From the NCBI GenBank assembly GCA_028282325.1, contig JANQID010000075.1, positions 1-38,897 of the forward strand: a stretch of DNA of 38,897 nt, given 5' to 3'. The position numbers were made by a program, and so were the translations under genes. The notes below the pieces were generated by a model that was not told the DNA's origin, searched no databases, and saw only the letters and a program-made list of their open reading frames with translations. The stretch's first letter is position 1, and each line of letters opens with the position of its first letter. Shown in pieces: positions 1 to 8,394 of the stretch. This DNA is from Chloroflexaceae bacterium (GTDB lineage: Bacteria; Chloroflexota; Chloroflexia; Chloroflexales; Chloroflexaceae).

Positions 1-508
1 CCAGCTGCTCCGCGAGGCGTTGTTGTTGGGTTTGCGTATCAACCAGAGCAGTTTGCGCATCTGCGAGTGTGATTTGCATCTGGGCGATGTCTTCCGTCAA
101 CTGGCGATTAGTGCGAGCCAGGCTGTCGACGCTGTTACGCAACGATAACGTGATGCCGCTCAGCCCGAAAATCATCAACAACATCGCTGCAAAGGCGACC
201 ATAGCCGCGATGCGGCTGCGTGTGAAAGCCGGCGGCGTTGGTTTGGAACGAACCGGCTGATCGCTTGAATCTTCCTGATCCGCCGCGATACGCGCAAACA
301 ACTGCTTACGTGCGCGCGCCGGCGGCTCAACCGACGGCACTGCATAGGGCAGTAACCCGACTACTTCGCGCAGTGCGCCCAACTCGGCCCGTGCCTTGCT
401 CGATTCGGCCAGCTGCGCTTCTACCTGGACAACCTCATCGAAATCGAGAGCCCCAAGGGCATAAGCAGCAAGTTGTTCTTGAAATGCCTGGTCATTATGT
501 GTATTCAT
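1..508 (-). CDS. RskA-like membrane anti-sigma factor (partial, C-terminus outside window)
   Basis: I translated this open frame by hand: it starts with ATG at 508 and stays open to the window edge (169 residues visible). The N-terminus (residues 8-50, QEQLAAYALGAL...VEAQLAES) is the helical anti-sigma domain typical of RskA-type regulators, which hold an ECF sigma factor in the cytoplasm. A Pro/Arg-rich linker (55-98) leads to one membrane helix at about 99-122, then a Gln/Ala/Thr-rich coiled-coil stretch (123-169). The extracytoplasmic C-terminal domain lies beyond position 1. It sits 118 bp downstream of the ECF sigma gene on the same strand, so the two probably form a sigma/anti-sigma operon. 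The family call is good; the signal it senses cannot be read here. Confidence 0.85.
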   Translation of the reverse strand, partial: MNTHNDQAFQEQLAAYALGALDFDEVVQVEAQLAESSKARAELGALREVVGLLPYAVPSVEPPARARKQLFARIAADQEDSSDQPVRSKPTPPAFTRSRIAAMVAFAAMLLMIFGLSGITLSLRNSVDSLARTNRQLTEDIAQMQITLADAQTALVDTQTQQQRLAEQL

Positions 509-626
509 TGCTGCCGCACCATACTCTAGATGTCATACCTCAACACGTCATAGCGCGAATTGGTTCGGCTAACGCTGAAAACCTTGCCAGAAACGACACG
601 ATCTATTGAAGTATGACAGCTAAGTG

Positions 627-1259
627 CTAACGGTCTTCAAGACCGATACCGTGAGTTTGCAAGATATGCTTGAGCTTCTGGAGTCCCAGCCGAATGCGCG
701 TTTTCACCGTTCCAAGCGGATCATTCAATTGCGATGCTATCTCACGCTGCGATAATCCTCGAAAATACGCAAGCTCAATGACCTGACGCTGATCCGATGG
801 CAAACCCTGCAACGCGTTGACAATCAATCGACGTTGTTCGGCTTGCCAGGTAAAGGCATCAACGTCTTGCTCCAGATCGGGCAGATCACTCAAAATCAGA
901 TTGTCTTCGCTGTCATAAACCGGTGCCGGGCGCGCTTTTTGGCGACGCAACTCATCGATGCACAGATTGTGCGCAATGCCAAACAGCCATGGTGCAAACT
1001 GCCCGCTTCGGGCCTGAAACGTTGCACTGCGCCGCCAGACTCGCCAAAACGCTTCCTGGACGATGTCCTCAGCTTGCTCTGCGTTGGTTAACATCCGTAG
1101 CGCCAGACCATAGACGGTACGCGAATATCGATCATAGAGCTGTTCAAGTGCGCGACTATCGCCCGCCGCAACAAGCTCCATAAGGGCGTCATCGTCGTAG
1201 AAAGCAGGATTGTTTTCACGATTCTGTACACTGGGCAAGCGATAACCCCTGCGACTCAC
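627..1259 (-). CDS. ECF-type RNA polymerase sigma factor (SigK/RskA-paired type)
   Basis: A 210-residue sigma-70 family protein with only regions 2 and 4. Region 2 spans about 39-109 (LYDRYSRTVYGLALRM, EDIVQEAFWRVWR, GIAHNLCIDELRR) and region 4 about 145-200 (LPSDQRQVIELAYFRGLSQ, then GTVKTRIRLGLQKLK as recognition helix). It would direct RNA polymerase to a small regulon when released by the downstream anti-sigma factor. The start used is GTG at 1259; no convincing ribosome binding site is visible, so a slightly different start is possible. The gene is divergent from the polyprenyl synthase at 1701. The 440-bp region between them carries the 11-bp repeat array at 1536-1579, which could in principle affect both directions. 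Confidence 0.93.
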   Translation of the reverse strand: MSRRGYRLPSVQNRENNPAFYDDDALMELVAAGDSRALEQLYDRYSRTVYGLALRMLTNAEQAEDIVQEAFWRVWRRSATFQARSGQFAPWLFGIAHNLCIDELRRQKARPAPVYDSEDNLILSDLPDLEQDVDAFTWQAEQRRLIVNALQGLPSDQRQVIELAYFRGLSQREIASQLNDPLGTVKTRIRLGLQKLKHILQTHGIGLEDR

Positions 1260-1535
1260 ACGGTCGCATTATTACATCATACGTATTTCCAAAGAATGAG
1301 GATGTATGTCAGAGTTGCTAAGGTCATAGATTGGGACGAAATATGATACCGCGTATTATACACGATTCTGCCGCAGTTTTGCGCCTGATATGCATCGATG
1401 GCGCCACAAATGCGGTGTGTTTTGTGTGTGCGGCGCACGGTATGCTTGACTGTCTCGATGATGAACAATTATCAAAGCGTCAGGCGAAGACCGGTTAAAT
1501 TCAGTTTGCCCAACGTGTTGCAGATCACAGACAAT

Positions 1536-1579
1536 CGTGCAAATATTGTGCAAAATAATTGCATAAGCCGTGCCTTTGA
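1536..1579 (+). promoter_or_regulatory. Array A: four phased 11-bp direct repeats, candidate CarH operator
   Basis: Four consecutive 11-mers start at 1536 (CGTGCAAATAT), 1547 (TGTGCAAAATA), 1558 (ATTGCATAAGC) and 1569 (CGTGCCTTTGA). The TGC core keeps exact 11-bp phase in all four. The second unit matches the first unit of array B (GGTGCAAAATA) at 10 of 11 positions. The same core appears at the carH promoter (15769-15801). The array ends 21 bp before the -35 box of the polyprenyl synthase promoter. Function as a binding site for the MerR-B12 protein is inference. Confidence 0.6.
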
Positions 1580-1600
1580 ATTTGCCTTCGCAATAACCTC

Positions 1601-1628
1601 TTGACACCTGAAAAGAGTGTGCTATATT
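1601..1628 (+). promoter_or_regulatory. Sigma-70-type promoter of the polyprenyl synthase gene
   Basis: Perfect -35 TTGACA at 1601-1606, 16-bp spacer, -10 TATATT at 1623-1628 preceded by an extended -10 TG at 1620-1621. Predicted transcription start near 1635, giving a leader of about 65 nt to the ATG at 1701. Confidence 0.75.
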
Positions 1629-1700
1629 AAGCGTGATAATCGTCACAAATTTGCGGGGCTTCGAAGCATTCTCAACTTCCATTGCTTGGGGTAGTAACGA

Positions 1701-2795
1701 ATGACCACTATGTATAGATCACAACCTGCGAAACGAGTTACCGATACGCCGCCCATATGTGCAGGCTTTGATCGCGATACACGTGACGAGCCTTGCCAAT
1801 CGACATTTTCTGGTCATTCCGTGTCGTCGCTTCAGGCGATCTTGGCGCAAGCCGGGATGGGTTATGACCTGGCGGCGGTTGAGTGCTTGCTTCTTGAACG
1901 GGCAGCGTCGCGCTCCGATCTCATTGCCGCGGCCAGCACACATATTGTCCACTCTGGCGGCAAACGGCTCCGGGCAGCGCTCACGCTGCTTGCGGCTCGT
2001 CTCGGCGTCTACGATCTCGACCGCGCCATTCACCCGGCGGCGTCGGCCGAACTTATTCACGCGGCGTCTCTGGTGCATGACGATCTGGTTGATCAAGCCG
2101 ACCGTCGGCGAGGGCAGGCAACGGTCCATCATCGTTGGGGGAACGACGTAGCCTTGATGGTTGGCGATTATTTCTTTGCCTTGTCGGCCGGCGAGATGGC
2201 GCTTAGCCCTGACCCACGCATCATCACGTTCTATGCACAAGCGGTTGAAACGATAGTCGCCGGTGAGTTAAATCCGGTTCTCGCCGTCACACCATTCGAC
2301 GACGCACTCGATCAATATCTGTACAAGACCGGCTGCAAAACCGCGGCTTTGTTTGAAGCTTCATGCAAAGCGGGGATGGTAGCCGGCGACGGTGAGGAAG
2401 CCGATATTACTGCTCTGGGTCGCTATGGATATAGCCTTGGTCTGGCGTTTCAGATCGTTGATGATGTGCTAGATTTCACCGGCAATGAGCAGACTCTGGG
2501 CAAACCTGCCGGGAATGACGTCCGGCAAGGCGTTATCACCTTACCGCTCATCTATGCGGCGGCGCAGTGTGGTTCTGCATTGCTGAGCGAGGTGTTTGAG
2601 CACGAACAGCCGAGTGACGATGTTATCGCTCAGGTTGTAGCCGAGGTGATCGAGCGAGGCGGCGCAATTCAAGCGATGCGTGATGCGTGCGTATACGCCG
2701 AGCAAGCCTCGGCGCAGTTGGACAGGTTCAAGCCCTCTCCGGCGCGAGAGGCATTGCAAAGCCTCGCGCGGTTTGTCGTTGAACGGCAAGCTTAA
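1701..2795 (+). CDS. Long-chain polyprenyl diphosphate synthase
   Basis: Trans-prenyltransferase of 364 residues that would condense isopentenyl diphosphate with allylic diphosphates in the cytoplasm, feeding quinone side chains, carotenoids or carrier lipids. Both Asp-rich metal-binding motifs are present: DDLVD at 127-131 and DDVLD at 254-258, with GGKRLR at 86-91 and GNDVRQGVITLPL near 271. Small residues (Ala-Ser) at positions -5/-4 before the first motif suggest a product longer than geranylgeranyl, but product length cannot be fixed from sequence. About 50 residues precede the conserved core, so a downstream start is possible. A strong promoter and a phased repeat array lie upstream. 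The array resembles the one at the carH promoter, hinting at shared light/B12 control with crtB's neighbourhood. Confidence 0.9.
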   Translation: MTTMYRSQPAKRVTDTPPICAGFDRDTRDEPCQSTFSGHSVSSLQAILAQAGMGYDLAAVECLLLERAASRSDLIAAASTHIVHSGGKRLRAALTLLAARLGVYDLDRAIHPAASAELIHAASLVHDDLVDQADRRRGQATVHHRWGNDVALMVGDYFFALSAGEMALSPDPRIITFYAQAVETIVAGELNPVLAVTPFDDALDQYLYKTGCKTAALFEASCKAGMVAGDGEEADITALGRYGYSLGLAFQIVDDVLDFTGNEQTLGKPAGNDVRQGVITLPLIYAAAQCGSALLSEVFEHEQPSDDVIAQVVAEVIERGGAIQAMRDACVYAEQASAQLDRFKPSPAREALQSLARFVVERQA

Positions 2796-2869
2796 CAATA
2801 TATGTGGATCGAGCCGCGCATATGTTAGAGGAGAGAATGGTTATCTTGTGACCGGTTGTAGCACTCGGT

Positions 2870-2902
2870 GGTGCAAAATATATGCAAAGGGTGTGCAGAT
2901 GC
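2870..2902 (+). promoter_or_regulatory. Array B: three phased 11-bp direct repeats, candidate CarH operator
   Basis: Consecutive 11-mers at 2870 (GGTGCAAAATA), 2881 (TATGCAAAGGG) and 2892 (TGTGCAGATGC), with TGCA in exact 11-bp phase. The array lies in the 277-bp gap before the sigma gene at 3073. It overlaps a weak promoter-like pair, TTGTAG (2856-2861) with 17-bp spacing to TATATG (2879-2884). Same core as array A and the carH promoter repeats; operator function is inferred. Confidence 0.55.
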
Positions 2903-3072
2903 TGTTGATGATGCATCCATGTTCATGCAGGGTTCGTACAATCAAATATATAAAATATCAATTAAGCATCGGTGCGTTTTGGTGACAATATCAGTGTGCG
3001 CCGGAAAGAGCGCTAGCTTGCTCCGGTATAGTGGATGCTTTTCTGTGAAGAGAGGCAACCGGGAGAAAAACA

Positions 3073-4164
3073 GTGAACGCCTTCCGTGAAGTTAAGATAT
3101 CTAAGGATCGTCGGAATGTGAAAGCATCTCCAAGCAGCAGTACGTTGCCGGTGTGGGAAGCTGAAGGCGTATCGTCGACGTGGGATGTTGAAGATGCGTC
3201 ACCCGAAGACGCTCTGGTTGATGATGAAATCAGCGAAGAAGAAGAGGACTCAACACCAGTTGAAGACTCGATCCAACTCTATCTTCACGAAATTGGTCAG
3301 GTTCCTCTTCTGAACGCAAGCGAGGAAGTTGAACTGGCTCAATTGATTGCTCGTGGCAAGGAAGCCCGCAATCGTATGCGTAATGAGGCATACAGTTCCT
3401 GGCACGAACGCATCGCTCTTGAACAAGAAATTGCCCGTGGCGATGATGCACGCCGGCAGTTGGTTCAGGCCAACTTGCGTCTGGTAGTGAGCGTTGCGAA
3501 GAAATATATCGGCAGTTCGATGTCGTTTATGGATCTTGTGCAAGAGGGTAATATCGGTCTGATGCGTGCGGTTGAGAAGTTCGACTACACGCGCGGCAAT
3601 CGCTTCTCAACATATGCGACATGGTGGATTCGTCAGGCAGTCACGCGTTCAATCGCCGAGCAAAGCCGGTTGATACGTTTGCCGGTTCACCTGAGCGAAT
3701 CGATTACCCAGTTGCGTCGGGCGATTTATAAGCTTGAGCAAGAACTGGAGCGTGAGCCAACGCCGGAAGAAATTGCTCATACACTGGATATGAGCTTGCG
3801 CAAGGTCAAACGTTTGCTTCAGGCTTCAACACAACCCATCTCGATCGAGCAGCCGCTCAACAATGATAAAGAGGGGCGTATCGCCGAGATGCTGGCTGAT
3901 GAGACGGTTGAGACGCCCATGGAGGTTGCATCGCAGAATATGCTGCATGAGGATGTCCGGTCGATATTGAACGAATTGCCCGATCGCGAACGCAAAATTA
4001 TAGAATTGCGCTATGGACTATTTGATGGACGTCGTCGCACGCTCGAAGAGATCGGCGTAGCGTTTGGCATCACGCGTGAGCGCACACGCCAGATAGAGTC
4101 GGAAGCGCTCAAGCGGCTGCGCCATCCTAGCGTTGGCCAGCGATTGCAAGGGTATCTGGACTGA
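3073..4164 (+). CDS. RpoD/SigA-family RNA polymerase sigma factor (group 1 or 2)
   Basis: A 363-residue sigma-70 protein. An acidic, low-complexity N-terminus (about 35-63) replaces region 1.1. Region 1.2 is at about 64-98 ([16 protein letters not shown]), region 2 at 127-197 ([45 protein letters not shown]), region 3 at about 206-282, and region 4 at 296-349 with the -35 helix ([18 protein letters not shown]). The GTG start at 3073 is set by GGGAG at 3061-3065. It may be the principal sigma or a group 2 sibling; the short length and lack of region 1.1 fit either in this phylum. The phased array at 2870-2902 just upstream suggests regulated expression, which would favour a group 2 role. A strong bidirectional hairpin follows. 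Confidence 0.93.
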   Translation: MNAFREVKISKDRRNVKASPSSSTLPVWEAEGVSSTWDVEDASPEDALVDDEISEEEEDSTPVEDSIQLYLHEIGQVPLLNASEEVELAQLIARGKEARNRMRNEAYSSWHERIALEQEIARGDDARRQLVQANLRLVVSVAKKYIGSSMSFMDLVQEGNIGLMRAVEKFDYTRGNRFSTYATWWIRQAVTRSIAEQSRLIRLPVHLSESITQLRRAIYKLEQELEREPTPEEIAHTLDMSLRKVKRLLQASTQPISIEQPLNNDKEGRIAEMLADETVETPMEVASQNMLHEDVRSILNELPDRERKIIELRYGLFDGRRRTLEEIGVAFGITRERTRQIESEALKRLRHPSVGQRLQGYLD

Positions 4165-4220
4165 CTCAGGCATATATCCAACACCGTAGATAACGCTATC
4201 GCGTGTCTGGGATCATTATA

Positions 4221-4249
4221 CAGGGCGCGACCAATCTGGTCGCGCCCTG
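4221..4249. terminator. Bidirectional terminator hairpin between convergent genes
   Basis: Perfect 13-bp stem (4221-4233 with 4237-4249, starting CAGGGCGCGACC) and a 3-nt ATC loop. It sits between the convergent sigma gene (ends 4164) and M23 peptidase gene (ends 4265). A weak T-rich tail follows on the plus strand. Confidence 0.8.
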
Positions 4250-4264
4250 AGTGATTCTTGCTTC

Positions 4265-6745
4265 TTATCGGCCTATGACAATCGGCAGGTAGATCGAGGC
4301 CGCCGGTTCAACAGCTTGCGCGGATGTGGTAAGACCATCCGTGTCGCGGAAACGTGTGTAGAGCTGGCGGGGCGCATCGGTGTGCCATAGCCAGGTGTAT
4401 CGCGATTTCAAAGGCCGCCAGGCGGCATCGTGGAAATCAGCATACTGGCTGATTTGCATTGTGATCGGCTGATTCGCATCCGTGGCTGAAATGAGCAGAC
4501 TCGCCTGGCGCTCGTCGCTCAAAATCGACACCGCGTTGCCCCGCGGCGGCAGATTGAGTTCGATGGTGCGTGTCACCACGACGCTGTTGCCGGTACGATC
4601 AAAGTAACGCGCCGCGAGCTCGTATTCCCCTTCTATCGCTGGAAGCTGCCAACGGAAAGCGTCATAGTACGGCTGCGGTGCTTCAAAGACGCCATTGCGC
4701 CCAAGTTGAACCGCGACGATCCCGCTGGTCTTGTCGAGGGCGTTGGTGTCGAGCAGCACCGCGCGATCGGTGACGACTGCGGGCTGAACATCAAGCGCGC
4801 TATCGCTTGCGGCAAGCGCGGCAGCCTCGGCGTTGGTCAGGGCGCGATCATAGATGATAAGTTCATCCAGGTCGATCCCACTCTGGCTCATACCGTAGGT
4901 GAAGCGCCCGATTTGGAGCAGCGGGCCAATCTCCGTCGGCAATGTCACGTCCTGGCGTTTGGCGACGGGTTCGCCGTCAATGTACAGGGCTTTGGTTCCC
5001 TGCGCCGCGTCCCAGGTGATCACGAAGTGATGCCAGCCAGGTGCAAGCGTATCGGGGGTGGTCAGATCGTCGCGTCCGGCTGCGCCCTCCCCTGGCATGG
5101 TCCAGAAATCCCAGCGCGGGGTGTTATCTGGCCCGAGCATATCGCGGCGCAAAGCCAGGGTGTTAGTATAAATCCAGGCCGAGTCGGAGGCGTTTGCGCT
5201 GGCGGCGAACAGGTAGTGTCGATTGATGCTATTGGGAGGATACTGTTCGGGTATGCGGGCCCACAAGCTAATACTGCCGGCTTCCAGACTCAGGTTATTA
5301 CTGATGGGATACGTCAGACCATCGGTTTGATCAAGGTGCAGACTCTGCCCATAGCGCCCATCGTGCATACTCGGCGATCCCTCGATGGTTGGGAACTCGT
5401 GACCAACCTCTTGCAAGACGTGGCCGTCGAAATGCACCAGCAACAGGAGATCCTCCGGCGGATTGACGCTCAACGTTCCAATCGGCGGCGTCTGATCGGG
5501 GGCGATCTGCCCGTCGCCGGTGTAATCCGGCGGAGTGAAGTCGTAGAGGCCGAGCATACTGCTGTGCCAGAGCCAACGACCGGCGGTGCATCCAGCATAG
5601 GCGACGCATGGATCCTCCCCGTCGCCATACCAGCCGTAGGGGTCGATCTGTTTGCCGTAGCGCCGAACTTCAAAATGGAGGTGCGGCGTTCCGTGAACAA
5701 AACCGGTATCGCCGCTGGTTCCAATGACCGTCCCTGCTTGAACCGAGACGCCTTCGTTGGTGTCAACCCGACCGGCGAAGATCTGGTCAAAGCTGTCGAG
5801 ATGCCAGTAAATGGTTTCATAGCCGCCGGAATGCATGATTACCACACCGTTGCCGGGTTGTGTGCGCGCATAGGCAACGCCTGAGGCCGCCGCCAAGATC
5901 GGCGTCCCTACCGGCAGATCGGGGAAGTAGTAGTCGTGGCCATCATGCGTATTGTATTGAACATTGCTGGCGCCGGTGTAATTCACGATGTAGTCGTTCC
6001 CATCGTTGCCGCTGTCCACGGTCGGGTACATATGGTCGAAGTAGGCCAGGTGAACGACGCGCGTACCGTTGGGCCAGGGATGCAGCAGGAACCCATCGTC
6101 GTCTTCGGGGTTGGGAGCGATAGGCGCGGAGGGATCGAATGATCCGGCGTACAGATCCGGCAATTCATTGTTGAAGTAAGTTTGAAAAACCTGGTTGAAG
6201 CGTTCGGCCAGGTCGCGCCATTCTTCGATAGTACGGCCTTTGGCCAGAAAGCGCTGCACGGCGATGCTTTCTGGCGCCTGGTTGAGCGTCAGCGTTATGG
6301 TTGAGCCATTGGTGAAGCGGATTGTCGGAGGCCGTTCGTAGGGACCGAGCCCAGCGCGTAGTTCACGGCTGGCCCACTCGATTTGCGCGGCGAATCCTGC
6401 TGGCCCGGCGGCGCCGAACGGTTGCCGAATCATAGCGGGTGTAGGCGCAGGATCGCTCAACAAGTGATGGACGGCTTCTAGCAGCGCCAGATGCAATCGC
6501 GGGCTGAGACCATAATACAGGCTATTGTCCACGATAATCGCCGCTGCGGTTCGGTCTCCGTCACGATACTGCTTGAGCGCGCCGGGTTGATCGTTGAGAA
6601 ACGCTTGTATGCCCAACATGTCATCGGGGGCATATTGCGCTGTTGGGAGACGAGGTGAAATATGATATGCTAGTGTCGACCCGGACCACAACAGTACTGG
6701 TAGGAGTAATCCGAAAACGAAGAAGCAGTTAAGCGTGAGCTTCAA
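4265..6745 (-). CDS. Secreted M23-family metallopeptidase with LamG-like domain
   Basis: An 826-residue exported protein, probably a peptidoglycan or wall-peptide endopeptidase. A signal peptide (about 1-26, KLTLNCFFVFGLLLPVLLW) is followed by a helical region (35-200). The M23/LytM-type zinc domain is at about 225-375: ligands H267 and D271 (HxxxD), H315 in YWHLD, and the HxH pair H355/H357 (HLHFEVR). A jelly-roll LamG/concanavalin-like domain occupies about 432-645 (SISLWARI, WHHFVITWD, ALYIDGE, LDELIIYDRAL), followed by Ig-like beta segments (about 655-810). The protein ends in ASIYLPIVIGR. That tail resembles the end of the secreted amidase at 35835, so both may use the same export or surface-attachment device. 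Monocistronic by spacing. Confidence 0.88.
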   Translation of the reverse strand: MKLTLNCFFVFGLLLPVLLWSGSTLAYHISPRLPTAQYAPDDMLGIQAFLNDQPGALKQYRDGDRTAAAIIVDNSLYYGLSPRLHLALLEAVHHLLSDPAPTPAMIRQPFGAAGPAGFAAQIEWASRELRAGLGPYERPPTIRFTNGSTITLTLNQAPESIAVQRFLAKGRTIEEWRDLAERFNQVFQTYFNNELPDLYAGSFDPSAPIAPNPEDDDGFLLHPWPNGTRVVHLAYFDHMYPTVDSGNDGNDYIVNYTGASNVQYNTHDGHDYYFPDLPVGTPILAAASGVAYARTQPGNGVVIMHSGGYETIYWHLDSFDQIFAGRVDTNEGVSVQAGTVIGTSGDTGFVHGTPHLHFEVRRYGKQIDPYGWYGDGEDPCVAYAGCTAGRWLWHSSMLGLYDFTPPDYTGDGQIAPDQTPPIGTLSVNPPEDLLLLVHFDGHVLQEVGHEFPTIEGSPSMHDGRYGQSLHLDQTDGLTYPISNNLSLEAGSISLWARIPEQYPPNSINRHYLFAASANASDSAWIYTNTLALRRDMLGPDNTPRWDFWTMPGEGAAGRDDLTTPDTLAPGWHHFVITWDAAQGTKALYIDGEPVAKRQDVTLPTEIGPLLQIGRFTYGMSQSGIDLDELIIYDRALTNAEAAALAASDSALDVQPAVVTDRAVLLDTNALDKTSGIVAVQLGRNGVFEAPQPYYDAFRWQLPAIEGEYELAARYFDRTGNSVVVTRTIELNLPPRGNAVSILSDERQASLLISATDANQPITMQISQYADFHDAAWRPLKSRYTWLWHTDAPRQLYTRFRDTDGLTTSAQAVEPAASIYLPIVIGR

Positions 6746-6890
6746 GGCAGCGACACCACCCGGTTGCGATAGCGAGTCTACGAGTTTGTTTGTATCCTAG
6801 CATGGCAGTAGAACGCCGTCAAGACCATCGCTTCGCAATGTCATTCGATCGCAGATTGAGGGACGTTGTAAGTAATGGGGCAGGCGTAGT

Positions 6891-7958
6891 CTAAAGTGCT
6901 GGCGTCTCGGTCTCCGCCGTCGCGTATTCAGCTTCTTCAACGTTCCACGACTGCACGCCCTGCGTCACGAATGAGAAAGGTCGCACCTGCATACCCGCCT
7001 CGGTAAGCACGCGCTCAAGTTTAAGGCGGCGATCGAATGGACAGGCGAAGACCATAAAGCCGCCGCCGCCAGCTCCGGTTATCTTGCCGCCCCATGCACC
7101 GTGCTCACGAGCCAGCGCGTACACATCGTTCACAATTGGCGGCGCGATATGCGGAGAAAAGGCCTTCTTGACTTCCCACGCGTCATGGAGCAAGCGGCCA
7201 AAATCGGCGATGCGCAAACTACGCAGCAGCCGGACCGACTCATCGACGAACATTTTCGTTTCATCGTGATAGCGCAGTGTATCGCCCTGAACCAATCGTT
7301 GCACCTGATCTTCCATCAAGTGGCGAGTCAGCAAGCGTCGATCACCGATATAGCCGATGATGAGGCTGCTCTCCAATTCGAGAAGCGCTGATGGATCGGT
7401 GAGCACCGGCTCAACGATAACGCGCGAGCCTCCGAAATGGTAGACGCTCATACCGCCGAATGCAGCGGAGTATTGATCCTGGCGCCCGCCGGGAATGCCC
7501 ATATCGACGCGCTCGATGCGATAGGCTAACTCGGCAAGGGTATGCGGATCGGTGCTGACGCCGTAGGCGGCATAGAGCACCTTGATCATACTCACAACCA
7601 GCGCCGATGAAGACCCTAGACCGCTGCCCGGCGGCACATCGCTGAACATCGTGATATCGACTCCGCCGCTATTGACGCTTTCATCGGGGTAAAGCTCAGG
7701 GTGGGCATCGAGAACAGCCTGAGGAAGAGTCAACTTGCCGTTCCAGGAACGACCGGCGGCTTTCTGGCTCACTTCTTCAAGATCGAGTGAACGAATAGTA
7801 ATGCCTGGCGTAGCGCTGGGCCGCAGCATGCAACGCACGAATAAATTGATAGTGCAGTTCAGCACCTTACCACCATATTCCTCTGCATAGGGGCTAACAT
7901 CGGTGCCGCCGCCAAAAAAGCCGATGCGCATAGGCGCGCGGGCTTTGAAGACCTTCAT
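6891..7958 (-). CDS. GHMP-family sugar kinase, HddA-like (heptose-7-phosphate kinase type)
   Basis: A 355-residue cytoplasmic kinase. The start MKVFKARAPMRIGFFGGGTD at 7958 is fixed by AAGGAG six bases upstream; an earlier in-frame start at 8006 lacks a binding site. GHMP motif 1 is GFFGGGTDVSPY (13-24), motif 2 the ATP loop PPGSGLGSSSA (109-119), GIPGGRQDQY near 154-163 carries the catalytic Asp, and motif 3 is TGAGGGGFMVFAC near the C-terminus. The overall pattern is that of the galactokinase-like group containing HddA, which phosphorylates D-glycero-D-manno-heptose 7-phosphate at C1 for GDP-heptose synthesis. Substrate is inferred from family only. The pyrophosphorylase at 13519 and epimerase at 14752 could act in the same surface-sugar supply. 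Confidence 0.85.
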   Translation of the reverse strand: MKVFKARAPMRIGFFGGGTDVSPYAEEYGGKVLNCTINLFVRCMLRPSATPGITIRSLDLEEVSQKAAGRSWNGKLTLPQAVLDAHPELYPDESVNSGGVDITMFSDVPPGSGLGSSSALVVSMIKVLYAAYGVSTDPHTLAELAYRIERVDMGIPGGRQDQYSAAFGGMSVYHFGGSRVIVEPVLTDPSALLELESSLIIGYIGDRRLLTRHLMEDQVQRLVQGDTLRYHDETKMFVDESVRLLRSLRIADFGRLLHDAWEVKKAFSPHIAPPIVNDVYALAREHGAWGGKITGAGGGGFMVFACPFDRRLKLERVLTEAGMQVRPFSFVTQGVQSWNVEEAEYATAETETPAL

Positions 7959-8006
7959 CAAACTCTCCTTATGATCGGTTAAGGCCGGGTCGTCAGATGA
8001 CGGCAT

Positions 8007-8015
8007 AGTATATCA
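8007..8015 (-). promoter_or_regulatory. Extended -10 promoter of the GHMP kinase gene
   Basis: On the minus strand TGATATACT (8015 to 8007) is a TGnTATAnT extended -10 box. The predicted start is about 42 nt before the ATG at 7958. No good -35 is visible. Confidence 0.45.
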
Positions 8016-8288
8016 CAGGGGGCGTAGTCGATATTCAGGCTTATGCAGAGCGGTGCAACAAGGAGAGGCGCAGCCAGTTTTCTACTGACGCAACTCGCCA
8101 TCGCTCTGTGGCACACTCTACGGTGAAACTGCGGTGAGATTTTGGATCGCTTTGGAAAGCGATGAACGCCAGTTTTGACATTTCTGTTTTTAGAGGGAAC
8201 ATCTGTTTTATTATGATACTTACGTTGAATATGATTGGCTGCCGACAAACACAAGCGTTACAAATAAAAACTCAGTACTGTTGACCCA

Positions 8289-8317
8289 TTGGCATATATC
8301 TTTGCAGTTGGTATGAT
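8289..8317 (+). promoter_or_regulatory. Promoter with -35 TTGGCA and extended -10 TGGTATGAT
   Basis: TTGGCA at 8289-8294, 17-bp spacing, TATGAT at 8312-8317 with TG at 8309-8310. It reads toward the sigma-like gene at 8656. Confidence 0.6.
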
Positions 8318-8377
8318 AATAAATAGTATGAAATTCTTCCTCATAACTGTTCACCAAACACCATCCTGGATGATCCG

Positions 8378-8394
8378 AGCCCCTTTTGGGGGCT
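8378..8394 (+). other. Small GC hairpin in leader (possible attenuator or sRNA end)
   Basis: Stem AGCCCC (8378-8383) with GGGGCT (8389-8394) and a TTTTG loop, about 70 nt after the predicted start from the promoter at 8289. No uridine run follows, so termination would be weak. Confidence 0.3.

Larger units (their letters stand above)
1260..1700. other. Divergent regulatory intergenic region
   Basis: No credible gene in these 441 bp. It separates the minus-strand ECF sigma gene from the plus-strand polyprenyl synthase. It holds the phased 11-bp repeat array (1536-1579) and a good sigma-70-type promoter (1601-1628), both listed separately. Short open frames here have no ribosome binding sites or protein-like composition. 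Confidence 0.6.

Noticed and set aside
4706-5884. 392-residue open frame on the plus strand
   Set aside because: Lies fully antisense to the M23 peptidase, whose domains and motifs are clear; no ribosome binding site or family features.
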